Below, piece by piece: positions 7,784 through 17,000 of a stretch of 23,586 bases of DNA (its first letter is position 1; each line of letters opens with the position of its first letter). Location of the stretch: NCBI GenBank assembly GCA_020345785.1, contig CP070771.1, positions 6,706,865 to 6,730,450 of the forward strand. The letters run 5' to 3'. Position numbers and translations under genes: made by a program. A model generated the notes under the pieces. It did not search any database and was not told where the DNA came from. It saw only the letters and a list, made by a program, of their open reading frames with translations. This DNA comes from Desulfobacterales bacterium (GTDB taxonomy: Bacteria; Desulfobacterota; Desulfobacteria; Desulfobacterales; JAFDCJ01).

Positions 7784-8012
7784 AAATCCCAAATCACAAT
7801 TTTCAAGTAACAAACAAATCTCAAATTACAATACTCAAATTCGCAACTGATAAAATCACAGTCTATCAAGTTGGAAGGCTGTATGCTGGATGCTTCGTTT
7901 TACCGGGTACAAACAGCTGCAGAAGGCTTGTTGCAAGACCAGGCCGGTTTGGGACATTGGAATTTTGAATTTGGATATTGTTTGTGTTTTGTAATTTGGT
8001 GCTTGGGCTTTT
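7784..8012. repeat. Long inverted AT-rich word-repeat element (type B)
   Basis: The left arm (about 7784-7843) consists of degenerate words such as CAAATCTCAAATTACAA. The right arm (about 7951-8012) is their complement, for example TTTGTAATTTGG. The arms are roughly 60 bases long and about 70% complementary by eye, with a loop of roughly 110 bases. The element fills the space between the convergent FabH-like and MurJ-like genes. No gene is seen in 7740-8075. Confidence 0.6.
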
Positions 8013-8075
8013 AAGACTAGGTGACGCAAATAAAATTTCGGTATCCAACTCAATTATTAATGGCGAAAGTGGCGA

Positions 8076-9698
8076 CTAGAATCTCCTTATCTTTTCTCTT
8101 GCCTTACCCACAAACCCGGTAATTTCCTTTATCTTAAGACCATAACCGCCGACCAATAAAATTAGGACAAACGCCGCACCGGTGACGATGCACATCAACG
8201 CGCTTCCTAATAAGGTCGTGGTGTCAATCCCAAAGAGCACCGCGGATTTGAACCAGGCGAAAAAAACGCCCAGCGGCGTGCTGAAGACCATCATCTTTAC
8301 ATAAAAAAGATAGACCGAGCGGCTTCCTGCGTTCTGATTTCGCCGATTCCACAGCGCATATAAGATCAAGACCTGCAGAATGGCAGACAGAGAAGCCGCC
8401 AGCGCCACCCCGGCGGTACCCATAATATTCAGTCCAAGCAGATACAGAGGAATGCTCAATAAGACAGCCACCGTGCCGTATATCGCCGGAAATAGCGTGT
8501 CCTGCATCGCATAGTAAGCCCTGGGTACAATCGTGTTGGCGGCAAAAGCAAACGAACCTACCAGCATAAATATTAAAACCGACGCCGTCTGTCCGGTCGC
8601 CGCCGCATCGAATTTTCCTCTCTGAAACAGGATCAGGATTACCTCTTTTCGAAGAACCATGAACAAAACCGAAACGGGAATCACCAAAGACAGATACCGC
8701 AGCGTATTGTTCAGCAAATCATTTAATTGCTGCATTTTCTCTTCGACTACCAGACGCGCCATAAACGGATAAGACGCCACCCCTAGAGCTTGACCGAAAA
8801 ATGCCACTAACAGCAGCATCGTCCTTAAGCTGTATTCCAGGTCCGCAATGCTGCCGGCCGGCAAAAAAGATCCAAAAAATTTTATGAATATCTCCATTGA
8901 AAAAAACATGGTCAAACCGAGCATCAGCGGCAGGGTCATCTTAAGGTATTTTGCGAAATCAGGGTGCCTTAAATCAAAGATTACCGAAAATTTCAAACCT
9001 ACCCGGCGCGCACCCCACCACTGAAGCGCAAAATTACCGACCAAGGCGCCGGCCAGCACTCCCCAGGAAAAACCCTCCATACCGATTCTAGGACCCAGCA
9101 GTATTCCCCCCGCAATGATCCCCAGATTATAGACAAGCGGCGCCAGGGCGGGAATGAGGAATTTTTCTTTGGCAAACTGTACCGCCATAAACAGACCGCC
9201 CGCAAAGAAAAAAAATTGGGCCGGTATGATGATGCGGGTCATCCGGACAACGCTTGCCCGGAAAACCGGATCTGGACGACCCTGCGCCAGCAGGGCTACA
9301 AGCACAGGTGTCAGAACATGCGCGACGACAATGCAAATTAAGAGCAGAATCCCAAAAACGGTCATGATGATGGAAAAGACCTGCCAGCCCTGCGCTTCCT
9401 GGTCCTTGGCAAGATAGCGGGAAAAGATCGGGATAAACGTGATGGAAAGAAAACCGCTGGCCACAATGTGGTTTAGGATTTCCGGAATCACGAAAGCGAC
9501 CTGATAGGCATCGACATCAGCACTGCGCCCCCCGACATAAGCGATGGCCATCAGTCGCAATAAACCAAACAGACGGCTTAAAAAAACCGAGGCCATCATG
9601 ATGACAGCAGCAATGCCAACTTTTTTGTAGATCGATACAGACATATTCGACGGGCGCATTCTCGTGTCTATTCGGCGGTTTTTCAAGTCGTCATGCAA
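8076..9698 (-). CDS. murJ: MurJ/MviN-family lipid flippase
   Basis: Encodes 540 residues with about 14 hydrophobic segments, the size and topology of MurJ, which flips lipid II across the inner membrane for peptidoglycan synthesis. The N-terminal signature is visible: Ser41-Arg42-Leu-Phe-Gly-Leu-Leu-Arg48, matching E. coli Arg18 and Arg24, and Asp63-Ala-Tyr for the Asp39 region. The usual Leu-Arg-Arg-x-Phe-x-Glu-Gly-Ala-Phe-Ser loop is instead Leu-Asn-His-Ile-Val-Ala-Ser-Gly-Phe-Leu-Ser (about 75-85), so the residue equivalent to Arg52 is lost. It may therefore flip another polyprenyl-linked sugar. The start is uncertain: no ribosome site precedes 9698, and ATGs at residues 14 and 19 are alternatives. 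It is divergent from the phosphatidyltransferase gene. Confidence 0.85.
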   Translation of the reverse strand: MHDDLKNRRIDTRMRPSNMSVSIYKKVGIAAVIMMASVFLSRLFGLLRLMAIAYVGGRSADVDAYQVAFVIPEILNHIVASGFLSITFIPIFSRYLAKDQEAQGWQVFSIIMTVFGILLLICIVVAHVLTPVLVALLAQGRPDPVFRASVVRMTRIIIPAQFFFFAGGLFMAVQFAKEKFLIPALAPLVYNLGIIAGGILLGPRIGMEGFSWGVLAGALVGNFALQWWGARRVGLKFSVIFDLRHPDFAKYLKMTLPLMLGLTMFFSMEIFIKFFGSFLPAGSIADLEYSLRTMLLLVAFFGQALGVASYPFMARLVVEEKMQQLNDLLNNTLRYLSLVIPVSVLFMVLRKEVILILFQRGKFDAAATGQTASVLIFMLVGSFAFAANTIVPRAYYAMQDTLFPAIYGTVAVLLSIPLYLLGLNIMGTAGVALAASLSAILQVLILYALWNRRNQNAGSRSVYLFYVKMMVFSTPLGVFFAWFKSAVLFGIDTTTLLGSALMCIVTGAAFVLILLVGGYGLKIKEITGFVGKAREKIRRF

Positions 9699-9855
9699 CA
9701 GGGTATCAAAAACCGATCAACATGGCAAAGAATACTATCTCAATACAGCGATTCTCGGTGAAAAGTGCATTTGAGGCCGAATGCCTTAATATTCGGATTT
9801 TGGTAAATTCATCGGCCTTGTCATTTAGAAAATCGCTAACAAAAAGATCGGCACC

Positions 9856-9884
9856 TTGACAGCTGCGCCGAATTTAATTATAGT
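9856..9884 (+). promoter_or_regulatory. Strong sigma-70 promoter for the phosphatidyltransferase gene
   Basis: A perfect TTGACA (9856-9861) and TATAGT (9879-9884) are separated by exactly 17 bases. It points toward 10009, giving a leader of about 115 bases. The 310-bp divergent space 9699-10008 otherwise shows nothing I can name. Confidence 0.72.
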
Positions 9885-10008
9885 TATTTGAATATAAAAG
9901 CCGGCTGCTTCATTTGTCCAATATCACATACCGCCGCCCTGATTCGCAAAAAGCATGAAATCGATCATCATGTCACTTGAACGTCGGCGAATGCGCCCGT
10001 GAAATAAC

Positions 10009-11502
10009 ATGCCCGCAAAACATTATATTCCCAGAAGCATCACGACCTTGTTGGTTTATGGTCGGCCGCCGCTTGTGTTCGGAGGGATGCTGTGCGCCAT
10101 TGCCGTCATGTGGAATCAGAGCCCGGTGCTGTACACGCTGGGAGTCGTGTTGCTGTTTATCTCCATGACCTTTGATCTGGTCGATGGATGGTTTGCCGCC
10201 CGTTTTCATCCCCACCCCCTCATGGCTCAACTTGCCGACCGTATCATGGATAAAGTGGTTTATTCGATCATTTTCCCGCTGGTTGCCGTCGGTACCATGT
10301 GGCGTATCCATATCCTGTCTCCCGGACCCAATAAGGCGGAACTACTGCATGCCATTCTGGTGCTGCTATTAACCGTTGCCGTTCTGGTTCGCGACAACTT
10401 TGCTCACTTTATGCGCGGGTTTGCCGTCCGCAACGATCAAGACCCCGAATACAGTGAATTCACCCGTTTGAGAACCATCGTCGCCGCTCCGGTGGGTGCC
10501 CTGTTGTATGCCTATGCTTTTTATGTACCGGAGGGACCGGAAACCAGAATCTACACTTCCATTTCGTGGCTGGGAAATTTTCCGCTGCGCGGCTTGTTCT
10601 TCATTGAAATTATATTCCTGGTTATTAATCTAGGCTCCATTGCCTTGTATTGTCGCAGGTACGGCACCTTGTGCCTGGATGAACTCTGTCTGGGCAATGA
10701 GAAGCTGCGACGGCGTATTCTGTCGTTCTTCCCCAATGCCCTGACCTTCATGAACGCCATTATGGGTTTGCTGGCGATTTTTTTTGCTTATCAAGGGCGA
10801 ATTCGGGAGGCCTTTCTGTTTTTGATCGGAGCGTCCGTCTTTGATAAGCTCGATGGGGCGCTTGCCCGCAAACTAGGACTCACGGAGCCGCTTCCTGAGG
10901 AAAGTGAAAAATCACACAATATCAGCGTAGGAGGTGTATTAGATGATATTTCCGATGCGGTCAGCTTTTGCATCGCACCGGCCTGGATTTTTTATATCAC
11001 CCTTTCGGATTTTTCAGATCCGGTGCTTCTGAAAATACCCATCGGAGTAATCGCCTGGGCATACGCTATTCTGGGAGTGGTCCGGCTCATTTATTTTACC
11101 TTGGACAAAAACCCTATTCCGGGATTTTTCAAAGGTATGCCGACGCCAGCGGCAGCTATTCTCGCGGTCGCCCCCTTGATCATATTCGTCCAGGCTGTCA
11201 ATGACAACTCGGACTGGGTGAGGTTCTGGGGTCTTTTCAATTGCGGTCTGATGGCATTTGCGGGCATTTTAATGAATCTTTATCCAATTCGCTATCTGCA
11301 TCTCGGCCGATTTATGAGCAGGCATCCCTGGTTTGTCCGCTTCACCCTGTTGTTGTCGCTGTCCGTTTTCACACCCTATTTCGGCCACACCGCCTTTTTA
11401 TTCATGTTCCTGTACGCACTTTCACCTCTTGTAACCTCGCGCATTGATCCGGAAACAGCTGCCCGCGAAACACGGACCAAAGCGGCCGAGCTCAGAACCT
11501 AA
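10009..11502 (+). CDS. Tandem two-domain CDP-alcohol phosphatidyltransferase
   Basis: Encodes 497 mostly hydrophobic residues holding two copies of the CDP-alcohol phosphatidyltransferase membrane domain. Copy 1 (about 15-215) has a degenerate signature: Asp56-x2-Asp59-Gly60, Ala-Ala-Arg with Arg shifted by one, the Gly lost, but Asp77-x3-Asp81 kept. Copy 2 (about 240-490) has the full signature Asp279-x2-Asp282-Gly-x2-Ala-Arg287 and Gly308-x3-Asp312-x3-Asp316, with an insertion of about 12 residues (near 289-302) between the halves. Leu-Asp-Asp-Ile-Ser-Asp-Ala-Val-Ser-Phe followed by Ala-Pro-Ala recalls phosphatidylserine synthases. The family swaps CMP from a CDP-lipid for an alcohol at the inner membrane. 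The second half is probably catalytic; the alcohol is unknown. No clear ribosome site precedes the ATG. Confidence 0.83.
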   Translation: MPAKHYIPRSITTLLVYGRPPLVFGGMLCAIAVMWNQSPVLYTLGVVLLFISMTFDLVDGWFAARFHPHPLMAQLADRIMDKVVYSIIFPLVAVGTMWRIHILSPGPNKAELLHAILVLLLTVAVLVRDNFAHFMRGFAVRNDQDPEYSEFTRLRTIVAAPVGALLYAYAFYVPEGPETRIYTSISWLGNFPLRGLFFIEIIFLVINLGSIALYCRRYGTLCLDELCLGNEKLRRRILSFFPNALTFMNAIMGLLAIFFAYQGRIREAFLFLIGASVFDKLDGALARKLGLTEPLPEESEKSHNISVGGVLDDISDAVSFCIAPAWIFYITLSDFSDPVLLKIPIGVIAWAYAILGVVRLIYFTLDKNPIPGFFKGMPTPAAAILAVAPLIIFVQAVNDNSDWVRFWGLFNCGLMAFAGILMNLYPIRYLHLGRFMSRHPWFVRFTLLLSLSVFTPYFGHTAFLFMFLYALSPLVTSRIDPETAARETRTKAAELRT

Positions 11503-11661
11503 TTAGTTTCCATCCGGAAATGGCCCTTTTTCCGATGCGCTGCGTTCTCCGCGGGTTTACTTCCTCGACGTACGATGAGTACGCCTCGTCGTAAACCCTT
11601 GTGTCCGCCTCCGGCGGACTCATCGAAATCCGCCTCGGCGGACCAAATTGGAAACTTAATT
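11500..11661. repeat. Palindrome-rich element with inverted ends, starting at a stop codon
   Basis: Near-perfect terminal inverted repeats, AATTAGTTTCCA (11501-11512) and TGGAAACTTAATT (11649-11661), bound about 160 bp. Inside are GGGTTTAC/GTAAACCC flanking a GTAC/GTAC core (about 11553-11600), the exact 17-base palindrome shared with 713-729 (11603-11619), and TCCGCCTCGGCGGA (11629-11642). The left end overlaps the TAA stop of the phosphatidyltransferase gene (11500-11502). It looks MITE-like and carries no open frame. Confidence 0.62.
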
Positions 11662-11690
11662 GTGCCCTTTCTTATTATCGGATGGGCACT

Positions 11691-11785
11691 AATTAATCCG
11701 CCCTGAAAAATCGTGTGTTCAGGATTGTCATTTGCTCTTTGACAAATGAAGAAAGTTGCTAGTTCGAAGGACCGGCGGATTAATT
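11691..11785. repeat. 95-bp nested hairpin overlapping the end of the outer-membrane factor gene
   Basis: A perfect 12-bp inverted repeat, AATTAATCCGCC (11691-11702) and GGCGGATTAATT (11774-11785), encloses two perfect hairpins: CCTGAA/TTCAGG (11702-11707, 11718-11723) and TCATTTG/CAAATGA (11728-11734, 11743-11749). The right arm overlaps the stop codon of the minus-strand gene that begins at 13226. It may end or protect that transcript. There is no T-run after the stem. Confidence 0.6.
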
Positions 11786-13226
11786 AAAAAAATATCCCGT
11801 CCTCCTTTTGCGCGATGGGTTTCGGCGCCGCCCAACCACCGCCAAGCGCCTGATAAAGTTCGACCCTGTTTCTCAACAGCGCCAAATCAACAAGCACGAG
11901 GCTGTCTTCAGCTTGAAAACGGGTGATTTGCGCATTCAACACATCCAGGTATATGACCAGCCCTCGAATATAACGGTTTTCGGCGACTCGCTGGGTTGCA
12001 CGGGCCTCCTCTAAAAAATTCAGCTCCCGTTGACGGCGGTCCATTTGGCGTTCGCGTATTAACAACGCCCTCTCAACTTCTGCAAAGGCATTCAACACCG
12101 CCTTTACATACTCGGCAACCCCCTGCTGATACCTGGCTTCAGCCGCCCGCTGATTGGCCTTGAGTCTTCCGGCACTAAATGCCGGTTGTACGATTCCGGC
12201 GGTCAGGTTCCAGACAATATTTTCCGTTCGCAGTAATTTATTCAAGTCCTCACTGGACCAGCCGTAGCTGCCTGTTAAGGTAATCGTGGGCAACCGGGCG
12301 GCTTTGGCCACTCCGACAAGTTCATTTAAGGATTTTAATTGAGCTTCGGCAGCCCGCAGATCCGGACGCCGCCACAGCAAATCCGAAGGCAGCCCCGGCG
12401 GCACCGGCGGCAGCTGCTTGTAATAGTCCGGCGGTTGCCTGCGGGGTGGGGTCGTTTCCGGATAGCGTCCTAATAATACGGACAACTGCTGCTGAATAAT
12501 TCCAAGCTCCTGTTCCAGCTGGGGAACAAGGGTTTCGGCTTGGGCCAAAACACGTCGGGCCTGGCGCACATCCAACACCGAGGTCAAGCCGCGTCGATAC
12601 CGTGTTTCAACAAATTGCAAACTTTGCCGGAAGGCCTCGATGCTTTGCGCTGCGATCTGCAGCCGCCTTTCCACCGTCTCCATTTCCAGATACAGAGTAA
12701 TCGTTTCGGCAACAACGGCCTGGGCCACGGCGCGTCGTGCTTCTTCCTCTTTGAAGATATCTTCCCAAGCCGCCTGGGAGGCTTTCTTTAACCTGCTCCA
12801 AAGGTCCACTTCATAAGCCGCCGGTGCCCGCAGCTCATAGCTGTCGACGATGATGCCGTCCTCCGACTGACCGCCTCCCACCAGTCGACGATCTTTCACT
12901 CCGGTTATATCCACAGTCGGGAATCGATCAGCTCTGACCCTGACATACTGAGCGCGGGCCTCCAGGACCCTGGCGGCCGCCTGTCTGATGTCCCAATTGT
13001 TCTCGATGACTTCATCAACAAGGTCATTGAGTTTGCGATCGGCGAAAACCTCCCACCAACGGTCATCGGTTACCATTGATTTCATGTTGGTCGGTGCATG
13101 CTGATAGGACGGTGGGGTCTGAATTCCCAGATCCGGTTTCTTATAATCGGGGCCCAGACTGATGCACCCATGCGAAACAAGGACAGCAGCGAGGGTCAAA
13201 GCCCAGTAAAATTGCCGGCACCACAT
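11784..13226 (-). CDS. RND-type efflux outer-membrane lipoprotein (OprM/NodT family)
   Basis: Encodes 480 residues from the ATG at 13226, chosen because AAGGAGG precedes it at ideal spacing; the frame is open further upstream but has no such site. An N-terminal hydrophobic segment ends in Ser-His-Gly-Cys (an imperfect lipobox), followed by Leu-Gly-Pro-Asp-Tyr-Lys-Lys-Pro, the characteristic N-terminus of NodT/OprM outer-membrane factors. Two OEP repeats follow, rich in long amphipathic helices (for example Arg-Tyr-Arg-Arg-Gly-Leu-Thr-Ser-Val-Leu-Asp-Val-Arg-Gln-Ala). The family forms trimeric tunnels that export drugs or other molecules in partnership with an RND pump and a periplasmic adaptor. 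Neither partner gene is beside it, so it is an orphan component. Confidence 0.92.
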   Translation of the reverse strand: MWCRQFYWALTLAAVLVSHGCISLGPDYKKPDLGIQTPPSYQHAPTNMKSMVTDDRWWEVFADRKLNDLVDEVIENNWDIRQAAARVLEARAQYVRVRADRFPTVDITGVKDRRLVGGGQSEDGIIVDSYELRAPAAYEVDLWSRLKKASQAAWEDIFKEEEARRAVAQAVVAETITLYLEMETVERRLQIAAQSIEAFRQSLQFVETRYRRGLTSVLDVRQARRVLAQAETLVPQLEQELGIIQQQLSVLLGRYPETTPPRRQPPDYYKQLPPVPPGLPSDLLWRRPDLRAAEAQLKSLNELVGVAKAARLPTITLTGSYGWSSEDLNKLLRTENIVWNLTAGIVQPAFSAGRLKANQRAAEARYQQGVAEYVKAVLNAFAEVERALLIRERQMDRRQRELNFLEEARATQRVAENRYIRGLVIYLDVLNAQITRFQAEDSLVLVDLALLRNRVELYQALGGGWAAPKPIAQKEDGIFF

Positions 13227-13270
13227 TTCCTGACCTCCTTTTGAAGAGCTCCAAAGCCGTAAAGAATCCC

Positions 13271-13555
13271 GGCCCAGAGGACCAGGCTTTGACTTCACCC
13301 CAGAGGGGTGGTTTTGCCTGTCAAATACCCCATGGAATAATGGAATGATGGAAAAATGGAATATTGGGGATTAAAAGCGGATAAGGATCTGATTTTATTT
13401 TTTATCTCTACCACCCTAAAACAATCCTATAAAAAAGATCTCATTCCACCAAACGCGTGTTTTCAATATTCCAACACTCCATTATTCCAATACCCCACGG
13501 TGTTCATTTACGGCAAAGCCAATCTTCTCTGACCTGGCCCAAAGGACCAGGTTTT
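13271..13555. repeat. Inverted 'TGGAATAATGGAA' element (type C) within 20-bp direct repeats
   Basis: Two 20-base direct repeats, GGCCCAGAGGACCAGGCTTT (13271-13290) and GGCCCAAAGGACCAGGTTTT (13536-13555), differ at two bases and flank the unit. Inside are a CACCCC-AGA-GGGGTG hairpin (13296-13310) and two long inverted arms of TGGAATAATGGA-like words (13324-13371; complement at 13461-13500). It fills the first half of the 13227-14006 gap and has no open frame of interest. Confidence 0.6.
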
Positions 13556-13708
13556 CAATCTTAGAATAAATGATAAATCTGGCGCGTTTTAAAGTCAGCA
13601 TCCTTTAAATGTCAAGATAAATGATGCAAGAAACTATGGACAAATCGGATAAAGATAACTAAGTTTAGGTGTTAGCCAAATATCCAGAAAAGCATTTGCA
13701 TAATAAGC

Positions 13709-13738
13709 TTGCAAGATCCGACTTTTTTATTTTATAAG
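13709..13738 (+). promoter_or_regulatory. Candidate promoter for the activase leader
   Basis: TTGCAA (13709-13714) and TATAAG (13733-13738) are separated by 18 bases in an AT-rich stretch. It reads toward the activase gene at 14007 and would give a leader of about 260 bases that includes the hairpins at 13783-13894. Confidence 0.42.
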
Positions 13739-13782
13739 AATGTTCATCCGGCAATTGGTGATATTCATTTGATAACCTATCC

Positions 13783-13894
13783 GAAGATGCCTGGCATGCC
13801 TGATGGTCGAGGCTGTCACTGTTCGCCTCTGACAGCATCTTCTAAATACCAGCCACAAGGTGAACCAATAGTTGTGGTTGATAATACTTTTTTT
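13783..13894 (+). ncRNA. Candidate structured leader RNA upstream of the activase gene
   Basis: Three complementary stems lie in order: GAAGAT (13783-13788) with ATCTTC (13837-13842) enclosing GCTGTCA (13812-13818) with TGACAGC (13830-13836), then AGCCACAA (13851-13858) with TTGTGGTT (13872-13879). Seven T residues follow at 13888-13894 after a short spacer. The arrangement could be a leader with an attenuator-like last hairpin for the gene at 14007, which begins 113 bases later. I do not match it to a known riboswitch class. It is a sequence-level prediction only; a decayed insertion is the alternative. Confidence 0.35.
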
Positions 13895-14006
13895 CGTCAT
13901 GTTTTACCTGATCGAGCTACCTCCAGGGAAAGACGATACGAATCCCCCATGCAAATATAATAACTTTTCAGTTTGTTGATACAAGAACTGCTCACAGGAG
14001 ATACCG

Positions 14007-17000
14007 ATGGCCGAAAAATTGAGATCATTGGGGCTGTGTCTGGGCGCATCGACGGTATCCATTGTTCAGTTAGAACTGGATCGGAGCGAACCAAAAAATC
14101 CGTCCGCTAATCAAAAACCGCGGCTAATTGATTTTTCACTTCATCCCCACGAGGGAGACCCTAAAAAAACCCTGTTGGATGCATTCGAAAAACTGGATCT
14201 GGAATCATTTGACCGGATCGCAGCTACCGGTCGAAAGTTTCGCAGGTTCGTCAATTTATCCTCCATTTCCGAACCGGAAGCCGTTGAGCACGCCTATCCC
14301 TATGTCAAGCCTACCGATGTGGAATGTCCGGCAGTTGTATCCGCCGGCGGTGAAACATTTATGGTCTATGCGTTGGACCGCTCGGGCCGCATCGCCAATG
14401 TCATCACCGGCAACAAATGCGCATCCGGCACCGGGGAGTTCTTCCTGCAGCAACTGCGCCGCATGGATGTATCGCTGGATGAGGCCGCCCAATGGGCAGC
14501 CGTTGAGCAGCCACACCATGTTTCGGGTCGCTGTTCGGTTTTCTGCAAATCCGACTGCACCCATGCCACCAACAAAGGCATCCCCAAGTCGCAGGTCACG
14601 GCCGGGCTTTGCAAAATGATGGCCAATAAGATTCTGGAACTCCTAAAGAAGGTGGATCGGTGCAACATCATGGTAACCGGCGGCACGGCCCGCAATCGGA
14701 TGATGATCGAATACCTTCGGCAAGAAATTCCGGGACTGATTGTTCCCGACGAAGCGCCGTATTTTGAGGCGCTGGGAGCTGCGCTCTGGGCCCTGGAAAA
14801 TGAGACGGCTGCTTACCCGGGTCTTTCCAACCTGCTTTTGACCGAGGTTGCATCATTTGACCACCTGCCGCCTCTGCAGCATTTCGCAGACCAGGTGGAA
14901 TTTAAATCCATGGAAACAGGCGTCATTCAATCGACAGACACCTGCATCCTGGGGCTTGATGTCGGATCGACCACCACCAAAGCTGTTCTGATGCGCACCG
15001 CGGATAACGCCATATTGGCTTCGGTCTACCTGCGGACCAGCGGCGACCCGGTGGGTGCTTCACGCCGATGCTATCGCTCCATCCTCGATCAGGTGCAACA
15101 GCACATTGATCCGGCTCAATTCTCTATCATAGGTTTAGGCGTCACCGGCTCCGGTCGGCAGATTGCCGGGCTGCATGCTTTAACCGACGGTGTGATCAAC
15201 GAAATCATTGCCCATGCGACAGCGGCAGTTTATTTTGATTCCAATGTGGACACCATTTTTGAAATTGGAGGGCAGGATGCCAAGTATACTTATATCACCA
15301 ATGGGGTGGCTTCCGACTATGCCATGAATGAAGCCTGTTCGGCCGGAACGGGATCGTTTCTGGAAGAATCCGCTCTGGAGACGCTGGGTGTCAAAATGGA
15401 AGATATTGCCGGAATTGCGCTCACCGGCACACGCCCGCCGAATTTTAACGACCAGTGTGCGGCCTTTATCGCCTCAGACATAAAAAATGCCATCCATGAA
15501 GGTGTTGCCCATGAAGACATCGTTGCCGGACTGGTTTACTCCATCTGCATGAATTATTCGAATCGCGTAAAAGGCAACCGACCGGTCGGCGAAAAGGTAT
15601 TCATGCAGGGCGGTGTCTGCTACAACGGAGCCGTGCCGCTGGCAATGGCATCCCTGGTGGGCAAACCGATCATCGTGCCGCCGGAACCAGGTTTGATGGG
15701 TGCGTTTGGGGTGGCTCTCGAAGTTAAAAAACGAATTGAATCGGGTTTGATGGCAGAAAAACGCTTCGACCTGCAAACCCTCGTTGAACGGGAGGTTGTA
15801 TATAAAAAATCCTTCACTTGCAAAGGCGGCAAAGAAAAATGCGATCGGCGCTGTGAAATTGCGATGATCGAAATTGAAGACCAAAAATACCCTTTTGGCG
15901 GTGCCTGCAATCGCTACTACAATTTACGTCATAAAGTCAGTTACGATATTCAAAAACTGGACCTGGTGCGCACGCGCCAGCATCTCGTATACGAAAAATA
16001 CGGCGTCACGGGGCCACAGGACGAAGATACTGTCCGCCGCGGCAGCATCGGTTTCAACCGTTCCTTTCTGGTCAACACATACTATCCGCTGTATTCCAAT
16101 TTTTTTGCTGCGTTGGGTTATGAGATTGTGATGCCCGACAGTCCCTCCCAGGAAGGCGTCGATCAGCGCAACGCCGCCTTTTGCTTTCCGGTGGAGCTGA
16201 CCCACGGATTTTTCTACTCCCTGCTGGAATTAGAAAAACCGCCGGACTATATATTTCTGCCGCATTTCAAAGCGATACCCGGTGAAAAAAATTCCAATTC
16301 AAGTTCACAATCACAGGTATGCCCGCTGGTTCAGGGCGAAACGTTTTATTTGCAGACAACGTTTCGAAAAAAAATAGAGCAGCTCAAGCATAGGGGTACC
16401 CGCCTCTTAACACCACTTATTGATCTGTCCATCGATCTGGATGACGCCAAAGGTCCTCTGGTGAAAACAGCAGTCAAAATGGGTGTCGGCCGCCGGGAGG
16501 CCGGACGAGCGTTTGACATGGCCCTCCAGCAGCAAAGAGCATGTCAGGCGGAGATGAAGGCCATCGGCCGCCGGGCCATTGCGGAACTGAACGCCGACCC
16601 GCAAAAGTTTGCCGTAGTGGTTTTTTCCAGGCCATACAACGGCTTCGTCGAAGAAGCACACATGGGAATTCCCCATAAATTTGCCTCGAGAGGAATTCCG
16701 GTCATACCCCTTGATTTCCTTGAATTGGAAGAAGAACACTCCAAGCGCCATATGTACTGGGGCATGGGAAAACTCATCATGAAAGCCGCCCGTCTGGTCG
16801 AACGGCATCCGCAGCTTTTCGGCACCTATATCACCAACTTTTCCTGCGGACCGGATTCTTTTGTGGTGGGTTACTTTCGCGATATTATGGGGCGCAAGCC
16901 TTCCTTAACGCTGGAACTCGACAGCCACACGGCGGACGCCGGCCTGGAAACCCGGGTGGAAGCATTTCTGGATATCGTCAACGCCTACCGCCAGTTAGTC

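Noticed and set aside
11691..11785. tRNA-like cloverleaf with a GTTCGAA word
   Set aside because: The closing stem is 12 bp and the bases around GTTCGAA do not form a T-arm. There is no anticodon arm or CCA end.
13227..13298. Longer N-terminus for the outer-membrane factor
   Set aside because: The AAGGAGG site and the signal peptide both point to 13226. The extension overlaps one of the 20-bp direct repeats.
13709..13960. Possible 83-residue protein upstream of the activase
   Set aside because: It begins with TTG and lacks a ribosome site; the same bases form several perfect stems and the translation matches no family I know. A structured leader explains it better.
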